A stretch of 37,703 nucleotides of DNA from Oscillospiraceae bacterium (GCA_015066465.1 SVOI01000020.1:1-37703), one strand, 5' to 3'. Numbered from the stretch's first letter, positions 1 through 7,626 are shown. Notes: generated by a model from the letters alone, not told the origin. A program made the numbers and translations.

Positions 1-1
1 A

Positions 2-292
2 GTAGATAACCCTGCACCAACCTATCAACAGGTTGTAACTCTTGTTCTTGACGTTCTCGATCAGGACGTTTTATCAGGTATTGATGTCGATATCAGTATT
101 TTAGGTATCACTATCAGCCTTACTTCTGTTGATAACGTTTTCAAAACCCTCGACTCTGTAAACGGCATTAAAGGTCTTGCTGGTGGCGACCTTAAAAACC
201 TTAACTTGAATGCAGTTAAAGGTAAGCAGACACGTGCTAAAACAGGTGACTTGCAGCTCGTTTACAATTTTTGGGTACTCGCCAGGTTGTAA
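2..292 (+). CDS. C-terminal end of a repetitive protein (partial, 5' end outside window)
   Basis: An open frame enters the window at base 2 and stops at TAA 290-292, giving about 96 residues. It is rich in Val, Leu, Asp, Ile and Gly with short alternating hydrophobic stretches such as ISILGITISL. The look is that of a beta-rich repeat from a large surface or secreted protein; I recognise no family. The last residues (NFWVLARL) come from the junction of a 238-bp duplication: the second copy is in another frame, so this frame terminates a few codons after entering it. The natural C-terminus may therefore have been altered by the duplication. No function is assigned. Confidence 0.5.
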   Translation, partial: VDNPAPTYQQVVTLVLDVLDQDVLSGIDVDISILGITISLTSVDNVFKTLDSVNGIKGLAGGDLKNLNLNAVKGKQTRAKTGDLQLVYNFWVLARL

Positions 293-520
293 CTCTTGTT
301 CTTGACGTTCTCGATCAGGACGTTTTATCAGGTATTGATGTCGATATCAGTATTTTAGGTATCACTATCAGCCTTACTTCTGTTGATAACGTTTTCAAAA
401 CCCTCGACTCTGTAAACGGCATTAAAGGTCTTGCTGGTGGCGACCTTAAAAACCTTAACTTCAACGCTGTTAAGGGCGAACAAACACGTGCTAAAACAGG
501 TGACTTGCAGCTCGTTTACA
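29..520. repeat. Out-of-frame 238-bp direct duplication
   Basis: Bases 29-266 recur at 283-520 (offset 254, 16 bp between copies). The copies are identical except for eight substitutions confined to 208-229 versus 462-483. The offset is not a multiple of three, so the second copy is out of frame with the gene entering from the left. The clustered differences fit gene conversion between repeats of a larger array, or a collapsed or misjoined assembly at a repeat. Confidence 0.9.
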
Positions 521-606
521 AAGCTTTGATTTTTTCTCAGCAAACTGCACACCAAAATTCTTTTAAATTCGACAAACTCGATATTGCAAAACGAAGAATA
601 ATGTAA
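271..606 (+). pseudogene. Second repeat copy read as an ORF without ribosome site
   Basis: The duplicated copy stays open for 111 codons from a TTG at 271 to TAA 604-606. It then leaves the repeat into a different tail (VYKALIFSQQ...). There is no Shine-Dalgarno sequence before the TTG, and the first codons are junction sequence. It probably represents the displaced 3' end of the repetitive gene rather than an independent gene. If the 16-bp junction is an assembly error, this would be the true C-terminal end of the upstream protein. Confidence 0.4.
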
Positions 607-612
607 TATAAT
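584..612 (+). promoter_or_regulatory. Sigma-A-type promoter for xpt
   Basis: TTGCAA (584-589), 17-bp spacer, perfect TATAAT (607-612), about 38 bp before the xpt start. The leader is too short to hold a purine riboswitch. Confidence 0.75.
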
Positions 613-650
613 AAAAAATGTATCACTATATTTTTTGAGGTGTGTTCAGA

Positions 651-1226
651 ATGAAGCTTTTAGAAGATAAAATAAGATGTGACGGACAAGTTATCGGCAC
701 CGATATTTTAAAGGTAGATATGTTTTTGAATCACCAGATTGACGTTAATCTTTTAGATGAAATGGGTAAAGAGTTTTTTAGACTTTTTAAAGATAAAGGT
801 ATAAACAAAATTTTAACTGTTGAAGCTTCAGGTATTGCCATTGCTGTTATGGCGGCAAAATATTTTAATGTTCCTGTAGTTTTTGCAAAAAAATCAAGCC
901 ACAAAAACGTTGGTGATGATGTATTTAAGGCACAAAGCCATTCTTTTACACACGGCAAAGACTACGAAATGATAGTTTCTAAAAAATATCTTTCAGAAAA
1001 CGACAATATTCTCTTTATTGACGACTTTTTAGCCGGTGGCAACGCCGCTTTCGCTGTTCTTGATATTCTGAAACAATCAGGTGCAAACCTCCAAGGAATT
1101 GGTATTGCAATTGAAAAAGGCTTTCAGAATGGCGGTAAGAAGCTCAGAGAGATGGGAATTTCAGTCGAGTCGCTTGCGATTGTTGACTCTATGAATGAAG
1201 TTGATGGGATTGTTTTTAGGAATTAA
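651..1226 (+). CDS. xpt: Xanthine phosphoribosyltransferase
   Basis: Converts xanthine plus PRPP to XMP in the cytoplasm (purine salvage). The 191-residue length matches the family (about 190). Recognisable signatures are LKVDMFLNHQID near the N-terminus, TVEASGIA, the PRPP-binding stretch ILFIDDFLAGGNAA and the C-terminal GIGIAIEKGFQ. I chose ATG 651 over the in-frame GTG 642 because the GAGG ribosome site (638-641) is correctly spaced from 651. It has its own promoter. The next genes encode a BMP-family nucleoside importer, so uptake and salvage are probably linked. The TAA stop lies inside a 7-bp motif (gaattaa) identical to the heptads of element B downstream. Confidence 0.95.
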   Translation: MKLLEDKIRCDGQVIGTDILKVDMFLNHQIDVNLLDEMGKEFFRLFKDKGINKILTVEASGIAIAVMAAKYFNVPVVFAKKSSHKNVGDDVFKAQSHSFTHGKDYEMIVSKKYLSENDNILFIDDFLAGGNAAFAVLDILKQSGANLQGIGIAIEKGFQNGGKKLREMGISVESLAIVDSMNEVDGIVFRN

Positions 1227-1258
1227 GAATTGTAGGGGATGACCTTTGGTCTCCCGCA
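1220..1258 (+). other. Two heptads plus hairpin at the xpt 3' end
   Basis: gaattaa (1220-1226) and gaattgt (1227-1233) are the same heptads that end the left arm of element B. They are followed by AGGGGATGACC-TTT-GGTCTCCC, a GC-rich hairpin without a T-run. It may act as the xpt terminator or be the remnant of another heptad element whose insertion supplied the stop codon. Confidence 0.45.
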
Positions 1259-1261
1259 ATA

Positions 1262-1506
1262 AAGTGCTGAGTGCAAAGTGCTGAGTGCTGAGTTAAGGGG
1301 CTACGCCGTAATTGTAATTATTTACAGATAAATGGTAGTTTGTAGTGTCATTTTTGTGGTATATATTAATTAAACATTTGAAAATAATGTGCATCGAGTA
1401 AGAATGCCCGAGTGTACTGAAAAAGGAAATCGCCGTAGTTATTATAATTATAATAGCCGACCGCAGGTCCCGTAACTCAGCACTTTGCACTCAGCACTCA
1501 GCACTT
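1262..1506. mobile_element. Element A: 245-bp gene-less element bounded by inverted 5x7-bp arrays
   Basis: Left arm 1262-1296 is five heptads (aagtgct, gagtgca, aagtgct, gagtgct, gagttaa). The right arm 1472-1506, read on the minus strand, is five heptads of the same kind (aagtgct, gagtgct, gagtgca, aagtgct, gagttac). Inside the left arm lies GGGGCTACGCCGTAATT (1297-1313), identical to the sequence inside the left arm of element B. Inside the right arm lies AATAGCCGACCGCAGGTCCC (1452-1471), related to B's right side. The 175-bp interior has no convincing ORF. It looks like a non-autonomous relative of element B, sitting between xpt and the BMP gene. Confidence 0.75.
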
Positions 1507-1523
1507 TTCAACTCTGGCTTTTT

Positions 1524-1547
1524 GGTGCAGTTAAATCTAACTGCATC
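1524..1547 (+). promoter_or_regulatory. Leader hairpin before the BMP gene
   Basis: An 8-bp perfect stem (TGCAGTTA/TAACTGCA, loop aatc) extends by a wobble and a GC pair and lies 24 bp before the ribosome site. There is only a short T stretch after it. It could be an attenuator or an mRNA 5' stabiliser. No purine aptamer was seen. Confidence 0.4.
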
Positions 1548-1583
1548 TTTAAGATAAATTCATTTCAAACGGAGGTAATTCCA

Positions 1584-2858
1584 ATGAAAAAAGTAATCGC
1601 ACTTGCTCTCGCTCTTGTACTTGCTATTGGTGTTTTAGCTGCTTGCGGCGGCACTGGTGACAATGGCGACGACAACAAAATGCTCGGTATGAGTGAATCT
1701 CCACTCCCAGCTCCTGAAATCACAAAAGATTATGAAATCAAAGAAGATTTCAAAATCGGTTTCATCTGCTTACACGACGAGCAATCAACTTATGACCTCA
1801 ACTTCCTTAATGCTGCTAACAGCGTTCAGGCTGCTTTAGGTCTCACAAACGAACAAGTTATCATCAAGACTAACATTCCTGAAGGTAACGAATGCTACGA
1901 AGCTGCTAAAGACCTTGTTAACCAGGGTTGCAACATCGTTTTCGCTAACTCTTTCGGTCACGAAGACTTTATGATTAAAGCAGCTAAAGAATTCCCAGAA
2001 GTTGAATTCTGCCACGCTACTGGTACTAAGGCTCACACAGAAGGCCTTAAAAACTACCACAATGCTTTCGCTTCTATCTACCAGGGTAGATATTTAGCAG
2101 GTATTGTTGCTGGTATGAAGCTTAACGAAATGATTGAAGCTGGCAAAATTACTGCAGACCAGGCTAAAATGGGTTATGTTGGTGCTTTCACATACGCTGA
2201 AGTTATGTCAGGCTACACATCATTCTATCTTGGTGCAAAATCAGTTTGCCCATCAGTTACAATGGAAGTTCAATTCACAGGTTCTTGGTATGACCCAACT
2301 GAAGAAAAGAACGCTGCTGAAGCTCTTATTAACAACAAATGTGTTCTTATAAGCCAGCACGCTGACTCAATGGGTGCTCCTTCTGCTTGTGAAACTGCAG
2401 GTGTTCCTAACGTTTCTTACAACGGCAGCACTTATGAATCATGCCCAGAAACATTCTTGGTTTCTTCTGCTATTAACTGGGCTCCTTACTTCAACTACAT
2501 CATTGCTCAGGTTAACAAAGGCGAAACTATTGATGCTGACTGGTGCGGTGGTATTGAACAAGGTTCAGTTGTTCTTACAGGTCTTAACCAGGATGTTATT
2601 GCCGAAGGTACTTTAGCAAAGGTTGAAGAAGCTATTACAGGCTTCAGAGCTGGTACTATTAAAGTATTTGATACGAAGAACTTTACAGTTGACGGCAAAG
2701 CTTTAACAACTTATATGGCTGACGTTGATACTGACGCTGCTTACGAAAAAGATACAGAAGCTATTACAGACGGTTACTTCAATGAATCTGCTGACCGTTC
2801 AGCTCCTTACTTTGATGTTAAAATCGATGGTATTAAGCTTCTTAATGAAAAATTCTAA
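1584..2858 (+). CDS. BMP-family nucleoside-binding lipoprotein (ABC transporter)
   Basis: Substrate-binding lipoprotein of the basic membrane protein/PnrA family, which binds purine or other nucleosides outside the membrane for an ABC importer. The start ATG 1584 follows GGAGG (1571-1575). Residues 1-21 form a lipoprotein signal ending VLAAC with lipid-modified Cys21. The mature 403 residues contain typical BMP patches: FKIGFICLHDEQSTYD, NIVFANSFGHEDFM, FASIYQGRYLAGIVAG and KMGYVGAFTYAEV. A stable hairpin follows, then element B, then the ATPase and permease genes at 3527-7112. Binding proteins are usually expressed above their transporter; the hairpin would achieve that. The exact ligand cannot be read from sequence; xpt upstream favours purine nucleosides. 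Confidence 0.93.
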   Translation: MKKVIALALALVLAIGVLAACGGTGDNGDDNKMLGMSESPLPAPEITKDYEIKEDFKIGFICLHDEQSTYDLNFLNAANSVQAALGLTNEQVIIKTNIPEGNECYEAAKDLVNQGCNIVFANSFGHEDFMIKAAKEFPEVEFCHATGTKAHTEGLKNYHNAFASIYQGRYLAGIVAGMKLNEMIEAGKITADQAKMGYVGAFTYAEVMSGYTSFYLGAKSVCPSVTMEVQFTGSWYDPTEEKNAAEALINNKCVLISQHADSMGAPSACETAGVPNVSYNGSTYESCPETFLVSSAINWAPYFNYIIAQVNKGETIDADWCGGIEQGSVVLTGLNQDVIAEGTLAKVEEAITGFRAGTIKVFDTKNFTVDGKALTTYMADVDTDAAYEKDTEAITDGYFNESADRSAPYFDVKIDGIKLLNEKF

Positions 2859-2866
2859 TTTTTCTA

Positions 2867-2898
2867 AAACAATAGGCGGAGAAATCCGCCTATTGTTT
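2867..2898 (+). terminator. Strong hairpin after the BMP gene (partial terminator or stabiliser)
   Basis: Perfect 14-bp stem AAACAATAGGCGGA / TCCGCCTATTGTTT with a GAAA tetraloop. The expected T-tract is cut short because the first heptad of element B begins at the very next base (2899). Confidence 0.85.
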
Positions 2899-3505
2899 GA
2901 ATTGAGAATTAAGAATTGAGAATTAAGAATTGTGGGGCTACGCCGTAATTATATTTTTCTAACAATTAATCCGTTGTTTCGTTTATAGTTTGTTTATAAA
3001 ATATGTTTTATATATACTTCCAAGGAGACTATAATGGGAAATCCTATAAAAGAAAAAAGTTATAAATTCGCAATAAGAATTGTTAACCTTTGCAAATATT
3101 TGAATGAGGAAAAAAGCGAATACATTTTATCAAAACAACTACTGCGAAGTGGTACAAGTATTGGTGCAAATGTGGCTGAATCACAAGCTGCACAGAGTAA
3201 CGCTGATTTTATAAACAAATTAAACATAGCACTAAAAGAAACTTTGGAATCTAAATATTGGATTGAACTATTAACCGAAACAAATTACTTAACAATAGAA
3301 CAAGGCAAATCATTATTAAAAGATTGTACTGAAATTGAAAATATTTTAGCTCAAATCGTCAAAACCACAAGAGAACGACACGGACTTTAATTTTTAAAAT
3401 TCGCAAACCACAAATAAAAAAACAATCCAATTGGTTCTACAAGCCGTTGTTACAATAGCGTCGCAGACCCAAAATTCTTAATTCTCAATTCTAAATTCTT
3501 AATTC
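2899..3505. mobile_element. Element B: Avd-like gene bounded by inverted 5x7-bp arrays
   Basis: Left arm 2899-2933 holds gaattga, gaattaa, gaattga, gaattaa, gaattgt. Right arm 3471-3505, read on the minus strand, holds gaattaa, gaattta, gaattga, gaattaa, gaatttt. Each arm has exactly five units. Inside the left arm is GGGGCTACGCCGTAATT (2934-2950), 17/17 identical to element A. Inside the right arm, on the minus strand, is GGGTCTGCGACGCTATT, resembling A's GGGACCTGCGGTCGGCTATT. The cargo is one four-helix-bundle gene (3034-3390). It separates the BMP gene from its ABC genes. No target-site duplication is obvious. Mobility is inferred from the repeated architecture, not observed. Confidence 0.75.
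3034..3390 (+). CDS. Four-helix-bundle protein of the 23S rRNA IVP / Avd-like family
   Basis: 118 residues, all predicted helical. The family core is visible: LSKQLLRSGTSIGANVAES followed by the second helix pair (NADFINKLNIALKETLESKYW) and a C-terminal helix. Relatives (PF05635/TIGR02436) include ORFs in intervening sequences of 23S rRNA genes and the Avd accessory subunit of diversity-generating retroelements. The molecular function of stand-alone members is unknown to me. The ribosome site is AAGGAG (3022-3027). Here it is the only gene inside element B, with no rRNA gene and no reverse transcriptase anywhere in the window. A second, divergent family member lies at 19161. Confidence 0.88.
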   Translation: MGNPIKEKSYKFAIRIVNLCKYLNEEKSEYILSKQLLRSGTSIGANVAESQAAQSNADFINKLNIALKETLESKYWIELLTETNYLTIEQGKSLLKDCTEIENILAQIVKTTRERHGL

Positions 3506-3526
3506 CAATAAAAGGTTGGTGTTTAC

Positions 3527-5068
3527 TTGAACAGTTCAAATAATATCGCCCTCGAATGCCGTAATATTACCAAGACCTTTGGTAGTGTTGTTGCTAACAA
3601 GAATGTTAATCTTTCTGTTAAAAAGGGTGAAATTCTTTCTATTTTAGGTGAAAACGGTAGTGGTAAAACCACTCTTATGAATATGATTTCTGGCATCTAC
3701 TTTCCTGATGAAGGTTCTATTTTAGTAGATGGCAAAGAGGTTACTATCCGTTCACCAAAAGATGCTTTCGACCTTAAAATCGGTATGATTCACCAGCATT
3801 TTAAGCTCGTTGACGTTTTTTCTGGTACCGAAAACATTGTTCTTGGTATGAGAAATAAAAAATTCAACATAAAAAAAGCTTATCAGGAAATCAAAGAAAC
3901 CTGTGATAAATATGGGTTTGAAATAGACCTTAATAAGAAAATTTATGATTTATCTGTTTCTGAAAAGCAGACTATTGAAATTGTAAAGGTTATTTATAAA
4001 GGTGCCGATATTTTAATTCTTGACGAGCCTACTGCGGTTTTAACTCCTCAAGAAATCACCAAGCTTTTCAACGTTTTAAGAAAAATGCGTGATGATGGCA
4101 AGGCAATTATTATCATCACTCACAAATTAAACGAAGTTTTAGAAATTTCTGATAGAGTTTCTGTTCTTCGTAAGGGTGAATATATAGGCACAGTTGAAAC
4201 AAAAAATGCTACTGAACAGAGTCTTACAGAAATGATGGTTGGCGAAAAAATCAGCCTTGATATTGAAAGAAGCGAACCTAAAAATTCTGTTGACAGGCTT
4301 ATTGTTAAAGGCGTTGACTGCTTTAACTCTGACGGAATCAAAGTTCTTGATGATATTTCATTCACAGCAAAAAGTGGCGAAATTCTTGGTATTGCCGGTA
4401 TTTCTGGCAGTGGTCAGCGTGAGCTTTTAGAGGCTATTGCTGGTCTCCAGAAGCTTTCTGGTGGTGAGGTTATTTACCATGACCCTAAAACCGACAAGGA
4501 AGAAAATTTAAGAAACAAAACTCCTATTGAGATAAGAAACTTAGGCGTAAGACTTTCTTTCGTTCCTGAAGACAGACTCGGTATGGGTCTTGTTGGTAAT
4601 ATGGGCATTACAGATAATATGATGCTCAGAAGCTATAAAAAAGGTAAATCCTTCTTCTTGCAGAAAAGAGAGCCTAAAAAATTAGCTAATAAGATTATTG
4701 AAGACCTCAAGGTTGTTACCCCTGACGCCAACACCCCTGTAAGAAGACTTTCTGGTGGTAACGTTCAAAAGGTTCTTGTAGGTCGTGAAATTGCTGCTTC
4801 TCCTACTGTTTTAATGGCGGCTTACCCTGTTCGTGGTCTTGATATCAACTCATCTTACACAATTTATAATCTTCTAACTGAACAAAAGGAAAAAGGCGTT
4901 GCCGTTATCTTCGTTGGTGAAGACCTCGACGTGCTTATTGACCTTTGTGACAGAATCCTCGTTCTCAGCGGTGGTAGAGTTACAGGTATTGTTGACGGCA
5001 GAACCACTAAAAAAGAAGAATTAGGTTTACTTATGACTAAAACAAAACAAGGAAAGGAGAATGACTAA
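3527..5068 (+). CDS. Nucleoside/simple-sugar ABC transporter ATPase with two nucleotide-binding domains
   Basis: Energises the BMP-dependent importer from the cytoplasmic side. 513 residues in two tandem ABC domains. Domain 1 has Walker A GENGSGKT, signature LSVSEKQ and Walker B ILILDEPTAVLT. Domain 2 has a degenerate Walker A (GISGSGQRE), signature LSGGNVQK and a degenerate Walker B region AAYPVRGLD. This asymmetric pattern is normal for RbsA/NupA-type ATPases. The start is TTG 3527 with AAAGG at 3511-3515. It overlaps the next gene by one base (TAATG). The gene begins only 21 bp after element B's right arm, so its natural leader may have been replaced. Confidence 0.94.
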   Translation: MNSSNNIALECRNITKTFGSVVANKNVNLSVKKGEILSILGENGSGKTTLMNMISGIYFPDEGSILVDGKEVTIRSPKDAFDLKIGMIHQHFKLVDVFSGTENIVLGMRNKKFNIKKAYQEIKETCDKYGFEIDLNKKIYDLSVSEKQTIEIVKVIYKGADILILDEPTAVLTPQEITKLFNVLRKMRDDGKAIIIITHKLNEVLEISDRVSVLRKGEYIGTVETKNATEQSLTEMMVGEKISLDIERSEPKNSVDRLIVKGVDCFNSDGIKVLDDISFTAKSGEILGIAGISGSGQRELLEAIAGLQKLSGGEVIYHDPKTDKEENLRNKTPIEIRNLGVRLSFVPEDRLGMGLVGNMGITDNMMLRSYKKGKSFFLQKREPKKLANKIIEDLKVVTPDANTPVRRLSGGNVQKVLVGREIAASPTVLMAAYPVRGLDINSSYTIYNLLTEQKEKGVAVIFVGEDLDVLIDLCDRILVLSGGRVTGIVDGRTTKKEELGLLMTKTKQGKEND

Positions 5069-6162
5069 TGGCAAAAGCTGAAAACAAAACACGTTCTCCT
5101 CTTTTCCATATTGTAAAAAGAGAACCACTCCCATGGTATGGTGCTTTGGGTGTACGTGCAGGCGCTATTGTTATAGCACTTTTACTCTCTGCAGTAGTTA
5201 TAATGTTACTCACCCAGAAAAACCCTATTGAAATTTACAAAGCGATGTTTGAGGGTGCATTTGGTTCTTCAAACCGTATCTGGAATTTACTTCAGCAGCT
5301 TTCTATGCTCCTCTGTGTTTCATTGGCTGTTACTCCAGCTTTCAAAATGAAATTCTGGAACATTGGTGCTGAGGGTCAGGTGCTTGTAGGCGGTCTTGCA
5401 ACTGTCAGCGTTATGATGTTCTTCGGTGACAAAATGAGCTTGCCGGTGCTTTTAATAACTATGATTGCAGCAAGTATTTTTGCTGGTATTATATGGGCAC
5501 TTCTCCCTGCAGTAGCAAAGGCTTTGTGGAACACAAACGAAACACTTTTCACTCTTATGATGAACTATGTTGCTATTCAGCTTATTGCGTATTTCCTTAA
5601 AAAGTTCGTTAAAAGTGGTTCAGGTGTTTTGACCCCTATGCCAGAATATGGTCTCCCTATTTTAGCAGACAAGCCATATTTACTTAACATAATTATTGTT
5701 GCTGTTTTAACTATAATGGTTTACATTTACTTAAAATACAGTAAACAGGGCTACGAAATCTCTGTTGTTGGTGAAAGTGAAAACACTGCAAAATACATTG
5801 GTATAAACGTTAAAAAGGTTATAATAAGAACTCTTATTATTTCTGGTGCACTTTGTGGTATTGCTGGTCTTCTTTTAGTTGGCGGTACTGACCACACAAT
5901 AAGCACTACTACTGCTGGTGGCAGAGGATTTACTGCAATTATGGTTTCATGGCTTGCTAAATTCAACCCTATTGTTATGGTTCTTACATCATTCATTATA
6001 GTATTCCTTGAGCGTGGTGCTGAGCAGGTTTCTTCTCAGTTCAGAATTTCAAGCTCTATTTCAGATATTGTTACAGGAATTATTCTTTTCTTTATTATAG
6101 GTTGTGAATTTTTCCTTCAATACAAAATTGTATTTTCAAAGCACAGAAAGGAGAATGAATAA
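5068..6162 (+). CDS. ABC transporter permease (BPD_transp_2 family), first subunit
   Basis: 364-residue integral membrane subunit of the nucleoside importer. Multiple hydrophobic segments are visible (AGAIVIALLLSAVVIMLL near residue 30, then LLCVSLAVTP and others). The family patch MKFWNIGAEGQVLVGGL, seen in NupP/YufP-type permeases, is present, as is the cytoplasmic EAA-like loop near GINVKKVIIRTLIISGALCG. The start codon overlaps the ATPase stop, and the ribosome site AAAGGAG lies within the ATPase end. The same GGAGAATGA-TAATG arrangement joins this gene to the next, indicating translational coupling and equal stoichiometry. Confidence 0.94.
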   Translation: MAKAENKTRSPLFHIVKREPLPWYGALGVRAGAIVIALLLSAVVIMLLTQKNPIEIYKAMFEGAFGSSNRIWNLLQQLSMLLCVSLAVTPAFKMKFWNIGAEGQVLVGGLATVSVMMFFGDKMSLPVLLITMIAASIFAGIIWALLPAVAKALWNTNETLFTLMMNYVAIQLIAYFLKKFVKSGSGVLTPMPEYGLPILADKPYLLNIIIVAVLTIMVYIYLKYSKQGYEISVVGESENTAKYIGINVKKVIIRTLIISGALCGIAGLLLVGGTDHTISTTTAGGRGFTAIMVSWLAKFNPIVMVLTSFIIVFLERGAEQVSSQFRISSSISDIVTGIILFFIIGCEFFLQYKIVFSKHRKENE

Positions 6163-7112
6163 TGTTAGCCTTTCTTGTCAGTGCAATTCGCCTTGGTATG
6201 ACCTTCCTTTTAGGCTCTACCGGTGAAACTATTACAGAAAAATCTGGTCACTTAAATCTTGGTACACCTGGTGTTATGTGTGTGGGTGCCGCTTGCGGAT
6301 GCTATGCAGAATACCTTTATTTCAAAGCCGTTGGTGTATTCGGAATAAATCCTGTTGTTGCAGTTATTCTTCCTATTCTTGCAACATTAATCGGTTCTGC
6401 TTTAATGGGCGTTATTTTCTGTTTCTTAACAGTTACGTTAAGAGTTAACCAGAACGTTACTGGTCTTGCTCTTACAACATTTGGCGTTGGTGTTTCTGAC
6501 TTTTTAATTGCAAACACAACTCCTATTTTCTCAAAGGGTAGCAAATACTTTACAGCTCATCTTTCTTTTGCAGATGATTTAGGCTGGTTCGGTCAGATAT
6601 TTTTTTCTCACGGTATTTTAATCTACCTTGCAATTATTATTGCTTTACTCTCTGCATTTGTTTTAAATAAAACAAAAATCGGTCTTCACCTCAGAGCAGT
6701 TGGTGAAAACCCTGCAACTGCTGATGCTGCTGGTATAAGCGTTTCTAAATACAGATATGCTGCCACATGCATTGGTTGTGGTATTTCTGGTCTTGGTGGT
6801 CTCTCATTTATTATGGACTACCTCAACGGAAACTGGGAATACTGTATTGATGCTATCGGTTGGCTTGCTATTGCACTTGTTATTTTCACTGTGTGGAAGC
6901 CAAACCTTGCTATTATCGGCTCAATCATCTTTGGTGCTCTTTACATTGTAAGCACATATATTCAGGGCTTTGCTATTGAAACAAAAGAAATTTTCAAAAT
7001 GCTCCCTTACATTGTTACTGTTATTGTTCTTCTTTTCACAAGTATCCGTGACAGCAAAAACAGTCAACCACCACAAAGCCTTGGTCTTAACTATTTCAGA
7101 GAAGAAAGATAA
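6162..7112 (+). CDS. ABC transporter permease (BPD_transp_2 family), second subunit
   Basis: 316 residues, about eight to ten membrane segments, pairing with the preceding permease. Recognisable family sequence: GSTGETITEKSGHLNLGTPG near the N-terminus, LRVNQNVTGLALTTFG in the middle and the loop LHLRAVGENPATADAAGI. This is the NupQ/YufQ type of importer subunit. It is the last gene of the xpt-linked uptake cluster; an intrinsic terminator follows 19 bp later. Confidence 0.94.
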   Translation: MLAFLVSAIRLGMTFLLGSTGETITEKSGHLNLGTPGVMCVGAACGCYAEYLYFKAVGVFGINPVVAVILPILATLIGSALMGVIFCFLTVTLRVNQNVTGLALTTFGVGVSDFLIANTTPIFSKGSKYFTAHLSFADDLGWFGQIFFSHGILIYLAIIIALLSAFVLNKTKIGLHLRAVGENPATADAAGISVSKYRYAATCIGCGISGLGGLSFIMDYLNGNWEYCIDAIGWLAIALVIFTVWKPNLAIIGSIIFGALYIVSTYIQGFAIETKEIFKMLPYIVTVIVLLFTSIRDSKNSQPPQSLGLNYFREER

Positions 7113-7131
7113 TTTTACTAATAAAAAGAAT

Positions 7132-7164
7132 TCACTCGTTAATAATATTAACGGGTGATTTTTT
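7132..7164 (+). terminator. Intrinsic terminator overlapping the next gene's ribosome site
   Basis: Stem TCACTCGTTAA (7132-7142) / TTAACGGGTGA (7148-7158) with one mismatch, followed by six T (7159-7164) directly before ATG 7165. The 3' stem arm contains GGGTGA, the only plausible Shine-Dalgarno of the next gene. Confidence 0.8.
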
Positions 7165-7593
7165 ATGGGCATTATAACTGCTATTATTTCAGGTGCTTTA
7201 ATGAGCTTACAAGGCGTATTTAACGAAGGTGTTACAAAGCAGACTTCAATATGGGTTTCGGCTTCTTTTGTGCAATTAACTGCGTTTATAGTCTGTATTT
7301 TAGCCTGGTTTTTCACAGGTCGTGACGGCAATTTTGCTTCACTCTTTACTATTCAGAATAAATACATGCTTTTAGGTGGCATAATGGGTGCTTTAATTAC
7401 CTACACCGTTATTCGTAGTATGTCTAACTTAGGACCAGCAGAAGCTGTTATGATTATTGTTACAGCTCAAGTTTTAGTTGCATATTTAATTGAACTTTTT
7501 GGACTTTTCGGAGTAGAAAAGGTGAATTTTCAGTGGTCTAAGCTCATTGGTGTTCTTCTTGCAGTAGGTGGAATTATTTTATTCAAAAAATAA
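7165..7593 (+). CDS. Small DMT-superfamily membrane protein (YdcZ/DUF606 type)
   Basis: 142 residues with four to five hydrophobic segments, matching the single-domain YdcZ (PF04657) length. The N-terminal motif ALMSLQGVFNEGVTKQTSIW resembles the G-x-x-N-x-x-L helices of this family. Substrate is unknown. The start ATG 7165 directly follows the T-run of the upstream terminator. The gene ends at a bidirectional terminator shared with the convergent acyltransferase gene. Confidence 0.8.
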   Translation: MGIITAIISGALMSLQGVFNEGVTKQTSIWVSASFVQLTAFIVCILAWFFTGRDGNFASLFTIQNKYMLLGGIMGALITYTVIRSMSNLGPAEAVMIIVTAQVLVAYLIELFGLFGVEKVNFQWSKLIGVLLAVGGIILFKK

Positions 7594-7595
7594 AA

Positions 7596-7626
7596 TCGGA
7601 GTAGAATTAACTACTCCGACTATTTT
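7596..7626. terminator. Bidirectional terminator
   Basis: 9-bp stem TCGGAGTAG / CTACTCCGA (7596-7604 and 7611-7619), a T-run on the plus side (7621-7627) and an A-run on the other side, between convergent genes. Confidence 0.85.

Noticed and set aside
29-520. Diversity-generating retroelement template/variable repeat pair
   Set aside because: The eight differences between copies are not restricted to adenines of one copy and no reverse transcriptase gene is present, although Avd-like proteins occur elsewhere in the window.
521-650. Purine riboswitch upstream of xpt
   Set aside because: The promoter to start distance is about 40 bases and no aptamer-like helices were found; the 1507-1583 leader before the BMP gene holds only one small hairpin.
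2899-3505. 23S rRNA intervening sequence
   Set aside because: The encoded protein belongs to that family, but no rRNA sequence surrounds it; the element lies between two transporter genes.
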